A program made the position numbers and the translations under genes. Source: Rhineura floridana (taxonomy: Eukaryota; Chordata; Lepidosauria; Squamata; Rhineuridae). Taken from it: 64,000 bases of DNA. The notes under the pieces are model-generated. The model was given only the letters and a program-made list of their open reading frames with translations, searched no databases and was not told the origin of the DNA. Below, in pieces: positions 33,501-48,744 of this stretch (position 1 is the first letter of the stretch; each line of letters opens with the position of its first letter). Location of the stretch: the NCBI RefSeq assembly GCF_030035675.1, contig NC_084480.1, positions 21,595,263 through 21,659,262 of the forward strand. The letters run 5' to 3'.

Positions 33501-33746
33501 ACCAACGGAAGTACAGAAGCCGAGTTGACGGCGAAAGAGGAAGCTTCCCCGGGTGATCCTGACGGGCTTTGGGTACCGTCCATAAAGTACCCTACTCTTT
33601 TAAAAACGTTTCCACACGCTGAAGCGCTCCCAAGCAGCTTTCCCCTCCGCCGGCCCCCCGTTTTGAACAATTCACGCGTGAATTCTCCTTTGGCTTTCTC
33701 TTCTCACGCTCTGTTTCCTCTCAAGCCTCCGTTTGCCCGCGACTAG
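33495..33746 (+). CDS. Possible head-to-head short ORF in the CpG promoter
   Basis: An 83-codon frame starts at an ATG that overlaps the second X-box, in a favourable context. It begins MATNGSTEAELTAKEEASPG and ends at 33,746. I recognise no domain. It could be the first exon of a divergently transcribed gene, or chance: CpG-rich DNA has few stops. In human, ZCCHC3 lies next to C20orf96, but this sequence does not resemble it. Confidence 0.2.
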   Translation: MATNGSTEAELTAKEEASPGDPDGLWVPSIKYPTLLKTFPHAEALPSSFPLRRPPVLNNSRVNSPLAFSSHALFPLKPPFARD

Positions 33747-34059
33747 AATACGTCATAGACGGCCCCTCCCCTTCCCCGCTGGCTCCGCCTCCCCTCCCAT
33801 GACGCGCCTTGCTCGTGGTCGCGTTTGCCTGAGCTGATGTTGAAAGGCCGTTTGGAGGAGGGGTTCTTGCATCGTTTGGGGGGGAGGGGTTGGTACTGTT
33901 TTTTGCATCTGCCCCCTCCCCATTTATAAACCGAATTGCACTGAAGAGGGCAAACAGTGCAATCCTATACATACTAAGAAATGTCCCACTGAGTTTAACA
34001 GGGCTTACTCCTAAGTAAGTGAGTTTTATGGATGAGTGAGGATTTGAAGCCCAGTTTCC

Positions 34060-34165
34060 TAATTGCTGAACTACATCTCCCATCAGGCCCAGCAAGCATA
34101 GCCAGTGGCCAAGGATGATAGGAGTTGTACTTCAACAGCACCTGGAGGACCAGAGGTTTCACATG
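34060..34165. mobile_element. hAT-like MITE (ACTACAACTCCC family)
   Basis: 'ctgaactacatctcccatca' pairs with 'gatgataggagttgtacttc', with 'agcaagcatagccagtggcc' between. Partial copy. Upstream, 33,955-34,030 is another family ('gtgcaatcctatacatacta', 'cagggcttactcctaagtaa'). Confidence 0.6.
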
Positions 34166-34217
34166 CCTGTCCTCCTAGTCTAGCCATTACACCACACTGG
34201 CTCTCTTGGGCAAAAAG

Positions 34218-34780
34218 CTATGTGCATTTGTCGCAGTGATAGTCAGTGTTGTTCAGCAGCCTTAGGGGGAGAGTTTGAGACCGCCTTTTCTGGCCACATA
34301 AAAGAAGGGGAGAAAGGTCTCTCTGGAAAACAAGACTTCCAGACACTTCAAAGAGCAGGCATGCACTTTCGGCATCATAAAAGGCCACCCGATCCTCTTC
34401 GCAGTTCAGATTCACTCGGATCCTCTTGGACTTCTCACGCGGAGTCAGAGCAAGGCCATCAGAGAGATGGTAGACTATGTAGTCATCTTTCCACTTTCCT
34501 ATATGCCATAGTCCTTCCTCAGGAGCATATTGATTCCTACTCGTTTTCCTTGCAGACTTTCTAGCAACCCCCACACCCCAGCCTTCCTCAGTCCCTACAT
34601 CAGTCTCCCAGAAATGTTGGCCTGATGTGAATCCCTCTTGCCCCAGCACGATAGGAAATTGGTCAGATCTCTCAGGATTGGCAGGTAGCTCTTGAGCAGC
34701 ATCTCTGTGCCTCACGGTTTGAGAGTCCTCGGACAGGACAAGCAAGGGATGCGCTGTCTCTGGATCCAAAGTGACGTTTG
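34218..34780 (-). pseudogene. PRY/SPRY (B30.2) exon, butyrophilin/TRIM-like, frameshifted
   Basis: A splice acceptor, '(pyrimidines)CCCCCAG|CAAACG', opens the exon at 34,780. The frame gives '(A)NVTLDPETAHPLLVLSED' (PRY), then 'QEGFTSGQHFWETDVG', 'WGVGVARKSARK', 'EEGLWHIGKW' and 'IRVNLNCEEDRVAFYDAES' (SPRY core). This is the order of butyrophilin and TRIM B30.2 domains, which bind protein ligands in immune recognition. Near 34,325-34,335 the open frame loses the family ending. The next frame reads 'FSRETFLPFFYVARKGGLKL', exactly the expected end, so a single indel is present. The open frame instead ends with an unrelated tail at 34,218. Exons for RING, B-box or Ig domains are not visible. This is a dead copy, a variant allele or a sequencing error. 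Confidence 0.8.
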
Positions 34781-34870
34781 CTGGGGGCAGGAAGGGAGAG
34801 GGTGTTGGAATGTATGAGGTTCAACTCCAACTTGGTGGGTTGAGGCTGCATGGGGTTAAAAAAAGGGTAG

Positions 34871-35095
34871 CTAGAGAGGAGACCTCTTGGTTGCTAGGCT
34901 ATACCTGTCCTTTGATCTCCTGCTGTCTCTTCCCTTCCTGCTAGACTGATATGCAGAGGATGTTGATCCCAGTTCCTTCCCTCCTTCCCGTTCTTCTTCT
35001 TCTTTCTCGAGAGGGGAGCAGACATCTTTCCTTTGTCTCTCCTCTCCTCCAAGCATGAGGGCAGACACTGGGATCAGTGCCTGCAGCTTCACCAT
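34871..35095 (-). CDS. Candidate upstream exon, lysine/glutamate-rich
   Basis: A 74-codon frame beginning MVKLQALIPVSALMLGGEER, ending at a possible donor (AGGACAG|GTATAG, about 34,906-34,901) 120 bp before the SPRY exon. It is charged and has no recognised domain. It may be the exon preceding the B30.2 domain (a linker or cytoplasmic stalk), but the splice phase with the SPRY exon is unproven. Confidence 0.25.
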   Translation of the reverse strand: MVKLQALIPVSALMLGGEERQRKDVCSPLEKEEEEREGGKELGSTSSAYQSSRKGRDSRRSKDRYSLATKRSPL

Positions 35096-35099
35096 AGCT

Positions 35100-35785
35100 A
35101 GTTAGGAAAGAGTCCTATATCAAGCTATCAAGCATGTACTTCCAGAATAAAGTAGTAGTTTCTTATTTTAAAGCTTAAAGTCTCTGTCTGACTAATTTGC
35201 AGGGAAGGTAGAATCTTAGCAAAGATTCAAACACGCACACATAAGCTCACTCAAAACTCTCTGTTCCACTATGCAACTCTGCAGGGTCCTACAGGACATT
35301 GGGCCCAGCGTCCTACAGAGGGTAGAAGAGATAAAGCAAGAGAATCAACCAGGGGAATGACAGGCATAAAACATTTCTTCTGTGCTCTGCAGCTTTGGAA
35401 AGTGCAGGGAGGAAAGAAAACAGGACTCCTTCCTCCCCATCCCCACACGAAGTGATCTCTACAGAGAATTGGAATGCCTCAGTTCTGGTGAGGAACCTCT
35501 GGCTTATGCTCTCTGGCTTGGGAATAATATAAAGACCCATTAGCCCAGGGGCAGGGGACCCCAGGCACATAGATGAAATGTGGCCCTCCAAACCTCTCTT
35601 TCTGGCCCTCAAAACTCTCCTTGGGTCACACTCCTTTCCCCAGGCCAGACCTGTCACTGGCACTGCTGTTTTATACCCTGTTTTGCTTGGCTAGATTCTG
35701 TCTTCAAACTCTGATAATGGCTTTGGGGTGTCTGGATGGAGGAGGGGTGTGTGAGTATGCGTAGAAGCCAGCCGACTATAAGCAC
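35100..35785. other. Intergenic stretch, no gene recognised
   Basis: Only a 'tggccctccaaacctctctt' hAT-like block at about 35,575-35,630 is suggestive. The longest frame (minus, 35,313-35,663) has no domain. Confidence 0.35.
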
Positions 35786-36153
35786 CAGGAGTGTAGTCAC
35801 CCGGGGGGTCTTAGTCCCCCTGCTTTTTTTGGGAGCAGGGTCCCTAAGTCTCCAAGCATCCTACAATCAGCATGAAAAGGGAGTGTGTTAGTCACTGAGA
35901 AGAGTCTTCTAATATGCTTCCTTGCCTTTCCTGCTGATTGGAGCCAATCAGAGTGAAAGGAGGTGAGTCAGCCACTGAGAAGACTCTTCTCAGTTGCTAA
36001 CGCTCTCCACTTTCATGCTGATTGGCTCCTAGAGATGTTTGTTGTTGTGAGAGAATGCCTTAAGAAAGATCTCATTCTTAATCCAGGAGGGTGTATGTGG
36101 CTCTAACTATTATGAAGGGACCCTGCACTTCTGAATTTTCTACTAAACTACTG
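35786..36153. mobile_element. hAT-like palindromic MITE, copy 2 of 4
   Basis: Starts 'caggagtgtagtcaccc' and ends 'actaaactactg'. The flanks 'ataagcac' and 'ataaacac' are an 8-bp duplication with one change. The inner arms 'gactcttctcagttgctaac' and 'gttagtcactgagaagagtc' are inverted repeats. Confidence 0.8.
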
Positions 36154-36294
36154 ATAAACACCTATGTAACCTTGTGTCTGGAGATTTATTAAGAATCATT
36201 TTCCATAATTGTAAGGAGGTATGTCCACATGCATGCATCCCAGGCACCTAAATGAGGGGTGAGAGCAGCATAGGGACATAAGCAGATGTCTTAG

Positions 36295-36342
36295 ACCAGG
36301 GGTTCCCAAACTTTTATTCTACATAGACCACTTTACCTCCTC
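36295..36342 (+). mobile_element. hAT-type terminus cut by the Bov-B insertion
   Basis: 'ccaggggttcccaaactttt' is a typical hAT-type end. The rest of the element is absent because the Bov-B LINE starts about 30 bp later. Confidence 0.45.
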
Positions 36343-37364
36343 TTCGGATGCATACCTTAACGTGGTGAGGGGGTTTGAGTGTGTTGAAGAAGCTGAGAGC
36401 AATGCTGTCAGGAGTCTAGACCAACAGGCTAGACTCCTAGCAGGGGCACCCAAAGCGGAATGGTCAAAGCTGAAACACCAGACTAAGATGCATCCAAACT
36501 CAGAGGAAACCACCTCCGAATATCTCTTACCACGAAAACCCTATGAACAGAGTATCCAAAATGCAATACGAGATAGTGCTGGAAGATGAGACCCCCAGGT
36601 CAGAAGGCACTCACCGAGCTACTGGGGAAGAACAAAGGACAAGTACGAGTAGCGCTGTGACTAATGACACAGCTGGGTCAAAGCCGAAAGGAAGCCCAGA
36701 GGCTGATGCGCACAGATGCAAAAGGAGAGTCCGGAGTTGTACGACGCACACAATAGGAACATGGAATGTGAGAAGCATGAACCAGGGAAAGTTAGAAATT
36801 GTCAAGCAAAAAATGGAATGCATCAACATTACAATACTTGGTGTGAGTGAACTAAAATGAACGGGAATGGGACATTTCCAATCAGGCAACTATAAAATAT
36901 TTTATGCAGGAAATGAGAAATTAAGAAGAAATGGGGTTGCTTTAATAGTGAGAAGTGATGTAGCAAGAGCAATTAGGAGCTACAACGCAAGGTCTGAGCA
37001 AGTGATATCAATGAGATTAAATGGGAAACCTATCAACATAACCATCATCCAAGTCTATGCTCCGACGGCAAATGCAGAGGAAGAGAAATTGGAGACATTT
37101 TACACAGAAGCGCAGGAAGAAATTGATCACACACCAAAACAAGATGTGCTGATAATCATGGGGGACTGGAATGCAAAAGTAGGGAACAGAGAAGAATTAG
37201 GAATTGTGGGGAAAGGGGCCTAGGAGACAGAAACGAAGCAGGAGAAAGACTTATTGAATTCTGTGAAGCCATTAATTTGTTTCTTGCGAACACTTTTTGA
37301 ACAACTGAAAAGACGACTATACACGTGGACATCACCAAATGGTCAATATAGGTATCAAATTGAT

Positions 37365-40132
37365 CTGGTTTTCGCCAGACCCTCTCTCCATGAGACCAAG
37401 TTTGTTGACTGCATGTACTGGAGGTTGGGCCCAAAGGGCAGTTTAGGGATTCTACTTGTGTACCGCCCACCCCGCTGCACAGCAGACTCCCTGACCGAGG
37501 TGCTCGAGGTGGTCGCGGGCGTGCGGATGCTCTCCCCCAGCCTATTGGTTTTGGGGGACTTCAATGTGCACGCTGAGACCGTCCTCACTGGAGCCCCTCG
37601 AGATTTCATGGAAACCATGACTTCCTGGGAACTGCACCTTAGTAATACAGAGCCCACCCATGTAGCCGGTCATGCTCTTGACTTTGTGTTTGTCTCGGGA
37701 GGGGAGGGAAATGATCTGGAAATGGGGACTGTTGTTTCCAACCCTGTGTCATGGTCAGATCACTACCTAGTGACTATGGACCTCTTAATGCCACACACCC
37801 TCCGCAGGGGACAAGGACCTATTAGGATGGTCCGTCCCAGACGTCTGATGGATCCTAAAGGATTCCTGAATGCGCTGGGAGATTTGGAGCTGGCTGAAGG
37901 ACGCCCAGTCGAAACCCTGGTGATGGAGCGGAATAGGAAGATCACTAGGGCAATAGACCAGGTGGCTCCGAAACGTCCTCTCCCCCTGAATAGAACTCAG
38001 ACAGCACCCTGGTATACACCACGGCTGCGGGGTCTGAGACAGGAGGTGAGATGACTAGAGCACCGGTGGCGGAAATCTCGCTCTGAAGACGATCGGACAC
38101 TGGTTAGAGCAGCCATAGCTGCCTACCAGGTGGCAACAAATGCAACAAAGAGGGAATTCTTTGCTGCCTCTATTGCGTCCGCAGAGTGCTGCCCCAGGAG
38201 GTTGTTCCAAGTGGTCCGAAGCCTGGTCGGTCCTGTTGCTCAGGAACCCATGGAGCATTCTAAAGCCTCCTGTGACACATTTGCTAAACACTTTGCCGAT
38301 AAAATCGAGCGCCTGAAGAGCATGACTCCATATGCCGTGGATACAGGAAGTGAGCCAGAGTTGACCAGTTGCATTCTGGTTAAACGGTGGGATCGGTTTC
38401 AGCCTCTTCCCTCTGAGGAAGTGGACAAGGTGCTCTCTTCTGTGAAGCCAACCACCTGTCTGTTTGACCCTTGCCGTTCGTGGCTCATTATGAGTTGCAA
38501 AGAGAAGCTGAGCGAAGGGATCAAGGCAGTGGTATATGCATCCTTGGAAGAGGGTGCAATGCCATCAGCCCTCAAGGTGGCAGTAATAAAGCCTATCTTG
38601 AAAAAGTCCTCCTTGGATCTCCAAGAGTTGAATAACTTCCGCCCAGTCTCTAACTTACCATTCTTGGGCAAGGTGATTGAGCGAGTGGTGGCCAGTTACA
38701 GACACACTTGGATGAAGCAGATTATCTCGATCCATTCCAATCGGGCTTCAGGACTGGACATGGAACTGAAACAGCCTTGGTCGCTCTGGTGGATGATATG
38801 AGGAGGGCATTGGATAGGGGAGAATATACCTTCCTCATCCTCCTGGACCTCTCAGCGGCTTTCAATACCGTTGACCACGGTATCCTTTTAGATCACCTGG
38901 AGGGATTAGGAATAGGGGGCACTGTTTTACGGTGGCTCCGTTCCTATCTCTCAGACAGGCACCAATGGGTGGCATTGGGGGGATGAGGTTTCAGACCCTT
39001 GGCCTCTTAATTGTGGAGTCCCACAGGGTTCTATCCTCTCCCCCATGCTATTCAACATCTATGTAAAGCCGCTGGGGGCCATCATCAGGAGATTTGGGCT
39101 GCAGTGTCACCAATATGCGGATGACACCCAGCTCTATCTCTCGTTTAAATCCTCACCAGAGTTGGCTGTGAACACCGTTGTCCAAGTGCCTGGAAGCCGT
39201 AAGTGGATGGATGGGAGGGAATAGGCTGAAACTAAACCCCGATAAGACCAAGGTGTTACTCATGGGAGACAAGAGAAGGTTAGGAGATATAGACCTGGTG
39301 TTCAATGGGGTAAGATTACCCCTGAAAGACTAGGTCCGCAGCCTTGGGGTCATTCTTGACTCTCAGCTGTCCATGGAGGCTCAGATTTCGGCAGTGAGTT
39401 GGGCAGCTTGGTATCAATTACATCTAATACGGAGGCTGCAACCCTACCTTCCTATCCATCTGCTCCCACGGGTAATACATGCCCTGGTCTCCTCCCGCTT
39501 AGACTACTGTAATGCGCTCTATGTGGGGTTACCCTTGAAAACGGTCCGGAAATTACAGCTGATACAGAATGCAGCGGCATGTTTGATTAAGAACAGCCGT
39601 CGCCGTGATCATATTACTCCGGTGTTAGTAGATCTACACTGGTTGCCAGTTGTTTACCGGGCCCTATTCAAGGTGTTGGTGTTGACCTTTAAAGCCCTAT
39701 ACGGTTTTGGCCCAGTTTATCTGAAGGAGCGCCTCCAGCGTTACCAATTATGCCACCTGACGAGATCAGCCATACAAGACCTCCTCTCGGTCCCACCAGT
39801 TAAAATAGCTAGGCTGGTGCAGACCAGAGAGAGGGCATTTTTGATTGTGGCCCCCACCCTCTGGAATTCCCTTCCTTTCGATCTTCACCATGCCCCCTCC
39901 CTGATAGGTTTCCACCGGGCCTTGAAGACCTGGCTGTTCAGGTAGGCCTATGGGATCTCTGGGGTAGATTAGCTTTTAATGTTGTTATTAACTGGAAGGG
40001 TGGTGTTTAGATTAATGATTGATTGTGGTCCTCATTGTTTTTATATTGTATTTTATTGTGTTATGTACGTCGCCTAGAGTGGCCGTTCATTCGGCCAGAT
40101 AGGCGACTCATAAATAAAAATTTATTTATTTA

Positions 40133-40188
<56 letters not shown>
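37365..40188 (+). mobile_element. L2-clade LINE nested in the Bov-B element
   Basis: 5'-truncated within the endonuclease ('LGDFNVHAE', 'HALDFVFVSGGEG', 'SWSDHYLVTMDL'). Then RT: 'NNFRPVSNLPFLGKVIERVV', 'FQSGFRTGHGTETALVALVD', 'LLDLSAAFNTVDHGILLDHL'. The C-terminus is 'HWLPVVYRALFKVLVLTFKA', 'TRERAFLIVAPTLWNSLP', 'ALKTWLFR'. The 3' end, 'gtcgcctagagtggccgttc', runs into a long (ATT)n array at 40,131-40,192. Blocks fall in four frames (37,254-38,054; 38,130-38,801; 38,708-38,986; 39,373-39,945), so it is dead but younger than the Bov-B around it. Confidence 0.9.

Positions 40189-40192
<4 letters not shown>
40131..40192. repeat. (ATT)n microsatellite at the L2 3' end
   Basis: About 20 uninterrupted ATT units between the L2 tail and the resumed Bov-B sequence. 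Confidence 0.95.
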
Positions 40193-40195
<3 letters not shown>

Positions 40196-41789
40196 ATTGG
40201 TGGCAGAAGGTGGAGAAATTCCATACTTTCTGCAAAAACAAGACCAGGAGCAGACTGCGGTACAGATCATGAACTGGTGGTATCGAAAATCAGAGTAAAG
40301 CTAAAGAAGAAGAACAAAGCAATCATAATGCCAAAATACAATTTAAATAACATCCCAGAAGCATATAAAGATCAAATAAGGAACAGGTTTGAGGCTTTAA
40401 ACTTAGTTGACAGAGAACCAGAAGAACTATGGAATGAAGTCAGAGACGTTATCAGAGAAGAATGCAAAAAGACAATACCTCTAGCTAAAAAGAGAGAAAG
40501 ACCCAAATGGATGACTGAAGACACTCTTCAAATGGTTAAAGAGAGAAGGAAAGCAAAAGCAAAAGGAGATAGAAACACAGTCAGAACCCTACATGCAACA
40601 ATACAGCAACTAGTACGTAGGGACAAAGAGAACTATTACAATAGTTACTGTATAGAAATAGAAGAGGACAACAAAAAGGGTAGAACAAGAGCCCTGTTCC
40701 AAAAGATTAGAGAAATGAAAGGGAAATGTTGAATAATCAACAGGGGAACACACTGACAGACCGAGATGAAATAAAAGGAAGATGGAAGCAATACACTGAA
40801 GAACTCTATAAAAGAGATGCCAGGATGACAGATTCATTCACGGATGATGAAGAACCAGAAATTTTAGAATGTGAGGTGAAAGCTGCTCTTAAAATACTTG
40901 GATGAAACAAATCACCAGGAATAGACGGCATACCAATAGAGTTGCTACAGGCTACTGAGACTGAATCAGTCCAAATTTTTACTAAAATCTGTCAAGAAAT
41001 ATGGAAAACTAAACAATGGCCCACAGACTGGAAGCGTTCCATATACATCCCAATTCCAAAGAAAGGGGATCCCAGGGAATGCAGTAATTATTGAACTATT
41101 GCCTTAATATCCCATGCAAGTAAAGTAATGCTCAAGATTCTACAACAAAGGCTCTTGCCATATATGGAGCGAGAAATGCCCGATGTCCAAGCTGAATTTA
41201 GAAAGGGAAGAGGTACCAGAGATCATATCACAAACATATGTTGGATAATGGAACGGAGCAAGGAATTTCAGAAGAAAATCACCCTGTGCTTTATAGATTA
41301 CAGCAAAGCCTTTGACTGTGTAGATCATGAAAAACTATGAAATGCTTTAAAAGAAACAGGGGTGCCACAGCATCTGATTGTCCTGATGTGCAACCTATAC
41401 TCTGGAGAAGAGGCTACTGTAAGGACAGAATATGGAGAAACCGACTGGTTCCTCATCGGAAAGGGTGTGAGACAGGGTTGTATTTTATCACCCTATTTAT
41501 TTAATCTGTACGCAGAACATATCATACGGAAAGCAGGATTGGACCAAGAAGAAGGAGGTGTGAAAATTGGAGGGAGAAATATCAATAATTTAAGATATGC
41601 AGATGATACCATACTATTAGCAGAAACCAGTAATGATTTGAAACAAATGTTGATGAAAGTTAAAGAGGAAAGCACAAAAGCAGGACTACAGCTGAACATC
41701 AAGAAGACTAAAGTAATGACAACAGAAGATTTATGTAACTTTACAGTTGACAATGAGGACATTGAACTGATCTCCTCTAGTTGAACTTC

Positions 41790-43705
41790 TGGTGACTTGG
41801 ACGCTTGAGTTGGTCTGAAAAACCCACCTGTGTAACCTTCCTCTGGTAAGCCTCTCAGCCTCACACAGCCACGGTTTCCTTCATCCGATCTTCATCAGCC
41901 AAATATTGTTAGCACATTGGGGACAAATAGCTTAATGTTCAGGCCTGTGCTCTCCACTTTCGGGTCAGCTTTCTCTGGCCTCTACCTCACAACTGCCTCA
42001 TCAACTGCCTTTTCCAATTGCCTTTCCCATTTAACTGCTCATCCTTCGCTTTCTGGAGCAACCAGCCAATCAGAGCCTATTGCATCCCAGACCAATCAAA
42101 ATGAATTTCCATGATCCAGGCCCCATCTACAAATATTAAAAATGATTGCTCTGACAGGATAGTCAGGGTCAGGACAGTCTTCTTATTCCCTTCCTAGCAC
42201 ACCTGCTTCGCAAATCTGACCCACTATGCATTTCAAATCATCCAGTAGAGCTGCCACCATTTCCTACACCCCTTTTTCCCCAGACAGGAAGATTCTGGGC
42301 CCCCCAATTTAGTACTCAGCATTCTGGGATCCTAGGGCAGCACACCCTGCACTTCCCAGCCAGAGCTGCCTTTAACTTACTGTAAGGCCCAAAGCCAGCA
42401 CTTGTTCCGTATTATAGAAATACACACCGAAATAGGAACTGATTTGGTTGGTCGTATTTCTTAGCAGAGTTGTAAAAATACAGGCAGTGGAATGAGAATG
42501 TAAACCAGCCCACCTTTCTCTATATAAATAACAACAGACACAATCCTTTAGGTAAAAGAAAAGAATGTTTACTTACGACCTCATATGTTTAGAAGAACAT
42601 AGACTTTAGCTTGGAAGAAAGAAAAATAGGAATCTCAGTCCATCTTTGTCTTTAGTAATGGATGCTCTTAGAGAGAGCATCTTGCCATGCGGCCTCTCTC
42701 AAAGGGTAGGAAGATCAGCAGTTAGGGAGAATATTCAATATCCCCCAGGACAAAGGAAGAAGTCAGGTAAGTAACCCCACCCGTTAGGAAGTTACATCAT
42801 GGTAAAACAGGTGCATGGGATATTTCCCAAATATCCCTTAAAGTGACTATGCAACATTTGCCTATTCCAACAGCACTCTCCCTCTATCGCTGGCAACAAT
42901 CCCGAGAGTCAGCTTTTCTTTAGCACCTCAAAATCCTTTTACTCGGTAGTGGGGAATCCCTGCGTGTCCAAGGCACATGGGGTGTCTGAATGTCCTGAGA
43001 GTTTGGCCACCAGACCCACAGAGACCAGATTTCCAATTATAAAATGATCGTTAAAAACAACAGAGGAAGGGAAAGGAGCAAATTGCGCAAAGCAGAATCT
43101 TGAAACAAAAGAAGCTGTTTAGCTCTAGTATCTACCTGATCCTAAGTGACTACTTACCTCCAGATTATTGGTCCTCTCAGGTGTAAAGCTGTTTGGCCGG
43201 TCAACTGCAGGCCTTTTCCTTATGGTGGATGGGGAACAAAGGCTGGTTGTCACAGCCCAACTTTTAAAGATATTTCCTCCCACATCGGTTTGAGGGGCAG
43301 TGGCCTCTCTTGGATGAATTAAAGCTCAACTCACTTAGTGCATGTAACGGGACTAACATTATGAGAGGGAGGGAGGGAGGGAGGGGATGTGAGATGCCCT
43401 CTGGACAGAGGAAAGGGCCATATTCCTATCAGACATGATCCATCCTAGGTTTGTAAATTCCAGCTGTGCATAAGCACTGGGCTGCCCACCTTAAATGGAG
43501 GAACAAGAGAGCAAATTTTTGTCACATGTCTCGCCATCCCTTTTCACAGCCTATTACCTAGCAGTTACTGCTGAAATAGCTGTGTAGAAGGACTTGAGCT
43601 TTGACAGTTAAACTCTGATATCAACAGGGGTCCCAGAAATATGTTTTCAAAGTACAAATCATAATATATTCACAGGATTTCATCACCTTTCTTTTTCATT
43701 CCATC
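41790..43705. other. Unassigned stretch between Bov-B and the zinc-finger exon
   Basis: No exon or domain recognised. 42,400-42,880 has the look of an interspersed repeat: the inverse strand starts 'tgctgttggaataggcaaat', and 'ttaggaagttacatcatggt' lies inside. It may be an old solo LTR, but I found no second copy or target duplication here to prove it. A short (GAGG)n run lies at about 43,361-43,386. Confidence 0.35.
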
Positions 43706-43707
43706 AG

Positions 43708-47602
<3,895 letters not shown>

Positions 47603-47625
47603 TAAATGCTTGGAGCAGTGATTTT

Positions 47626-47935
47626 CAACCTTTTTGATCTCACAGTACACTGACAAGGCGCTAAAATTGTCAAGGCACACCTTCAGTTTTTTAAGATTGT
47701 GTTTAAAGTTCAATAACTTTAGTGTTGATTACATCATTTTTAAATTGGTTTTAGATATTTTTAGGGGATGTTTAACAGTTTTAATGTTCTAAGTTTAATT
47801 CTATTTTAAATGTAGATTTTTATATGTTCAATTTATATGTATTCATTTTTAGTTGTAAGCTGCCCTGAGTTCCAGTTTTGGAAAAAGGGTGGGGTATAAA
47901 TAAAGATAATAAATAAATAAATAAAATTTTAATCA
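47626..47935 (+). mobile_element. hAT-type end plus LINE-type tail
   Basis: 'cagtgattttcaaccttttt' and 'caaggcacacc' are a common hAT-type left end, directly after the last finger. From about 47,850 a LINE-type 3' tail ('agctgccctgagttccag', 'gtggggtataaataaagat') follows. Confidence 0.5.
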
Positions 47936-48744
47936 TGTTATTTTTGTAAAAATAAATCAGTGGGAAATCTGTGCTTGGTGATTTTTCATGATGTCCCTTG
48001 TCCGAGGGCAGATGGTTGACAAACATACCCTCAAGTCCTTCTCCAGTGTTTGAAGCCCCGACCTCTTCTTGCTCTTCATTGTGTGCATAGCAGAGAAACC
48101 AGCAGAGCTTGGAAGTAACTCGTTAGAAATAACGAGTTGCTTGTAATTCACTACTTTTTTGAGTAACGAATGGGTAACTTTGTTACATTTTGCTGGTAAT
48201 AGAACGAGGAGTAACTTCATTACTTTTGAGCTTTAACTTTAACGTTTGCAGACACGTTACGGGGGGGGGGGGGAGCAGGGGAAGTCTTTGGCTCCTCTGA
48301 TTTGTGGATAAAAACCATGTGCTTCCAATTGGGCTTCTGTGCGACAGCGAAACGGGATGGAGAAAACAATTGTTTAAAAATGGAGTGGGGGAGAAAAGAG
48401 CTGGAGAGCAAGGAAGGAGGCATCAGTAAAATGGGCAGGAAGAACTGGCTGCAGAAGTGAGACAACAATGTGTGTGTGGTGCGCAAAGCTCCCTCTCTTA
48501 CCAGGGAAGGGAACAGAGCCAAAAGCAGGGCTTCAGGGTGGCAGGCAGAAGTTGCAGCAGGGTCCTAAAGAGCTGCTGCTTTGTTTCCTGCCCTTCCTTT
48601 TCCTAACAAGCAGAATGCATCTTCGTCTTGTCAGGAAGATATTCCCTGGAAGCTCTTTTGTGTAAATCCTTCTCCCCATGGCAAATGCAAAGAGTTCCAA
48701 ACAGGCACTTGTTAAAAATGACTGTGTAGCTGACTTACAGTACA

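Larger units (their letters stand above)
33330..33800. promoter_or_regulatory. CpG-rich promoter with two RFX X-box-like sites
   Basis: CpG dinucleotides are dense here and sparse elsewhere. Two X-box-like motifs stand out: 'gtctcctagcaac' at 33,456-33,468 (half sites one base apart) and 'gtctccatggcgac' at 33,489-33,502 (half sites two bases apart). A CCAAT-type 'cccaatcc' is at about 33,436. RFX factors drive genes of motile and sensory cilia through such sites. The sites lie over or next to the presumed first exon of C20orf96. No TATA box is evident. Confidence 0.65.
36343..41785 (+). mobile_element. Bov-B (RTE-clade) LINE, split by an L2 insertion
   Basis: The left part (36,343-37,364) encodes the endonuclease: 'GTWNVRSMNQGKLEIVKQKM', 'NGVALIVRSDVARAI', 'IIMGDWNAKVG', 'KRRLYTWTSPNGQYRYQID'. 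The right part (40,189-41,785) resumes at once with 'GADCGTDHELVV' and continues into the RT: 'FRKGRGTRDHITNI', 'FIDYSKAFDCVDHEKL', 'GVRQGCILSPYLFNLYAE', 'NNLRYADDTILLAE'. These are hallmarks of Bov-B, often misannotated as craniofacial development protein 2. The 3' end is missing after 'DIELISS'. A few stops or frame changes make it inactive. Bov-B is known for transfer between squamates and ruminants. Confidence 0.9.

Noticed and set aside
35313-35663. Signal- or membrane-protein-like minus-strand ORF next to the SPRY exon
   Set aside because: The hydrophobic end lies in unspliced intergenic sequence with repeat-like parts; no family match and no exon borders.
36543-41784. Host 'craniofacial development protein 2'-like gene
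   Set aside because: The endonuclease and RT motifs are those of a Bov-B LINE; frames are broken and an L2 is inserted.
42400-42880. Solo LTR
   Set aside because: A TG start on the minus strand and the sequence style suggest one, but there is no second copy, matching end or target duplication in the window.
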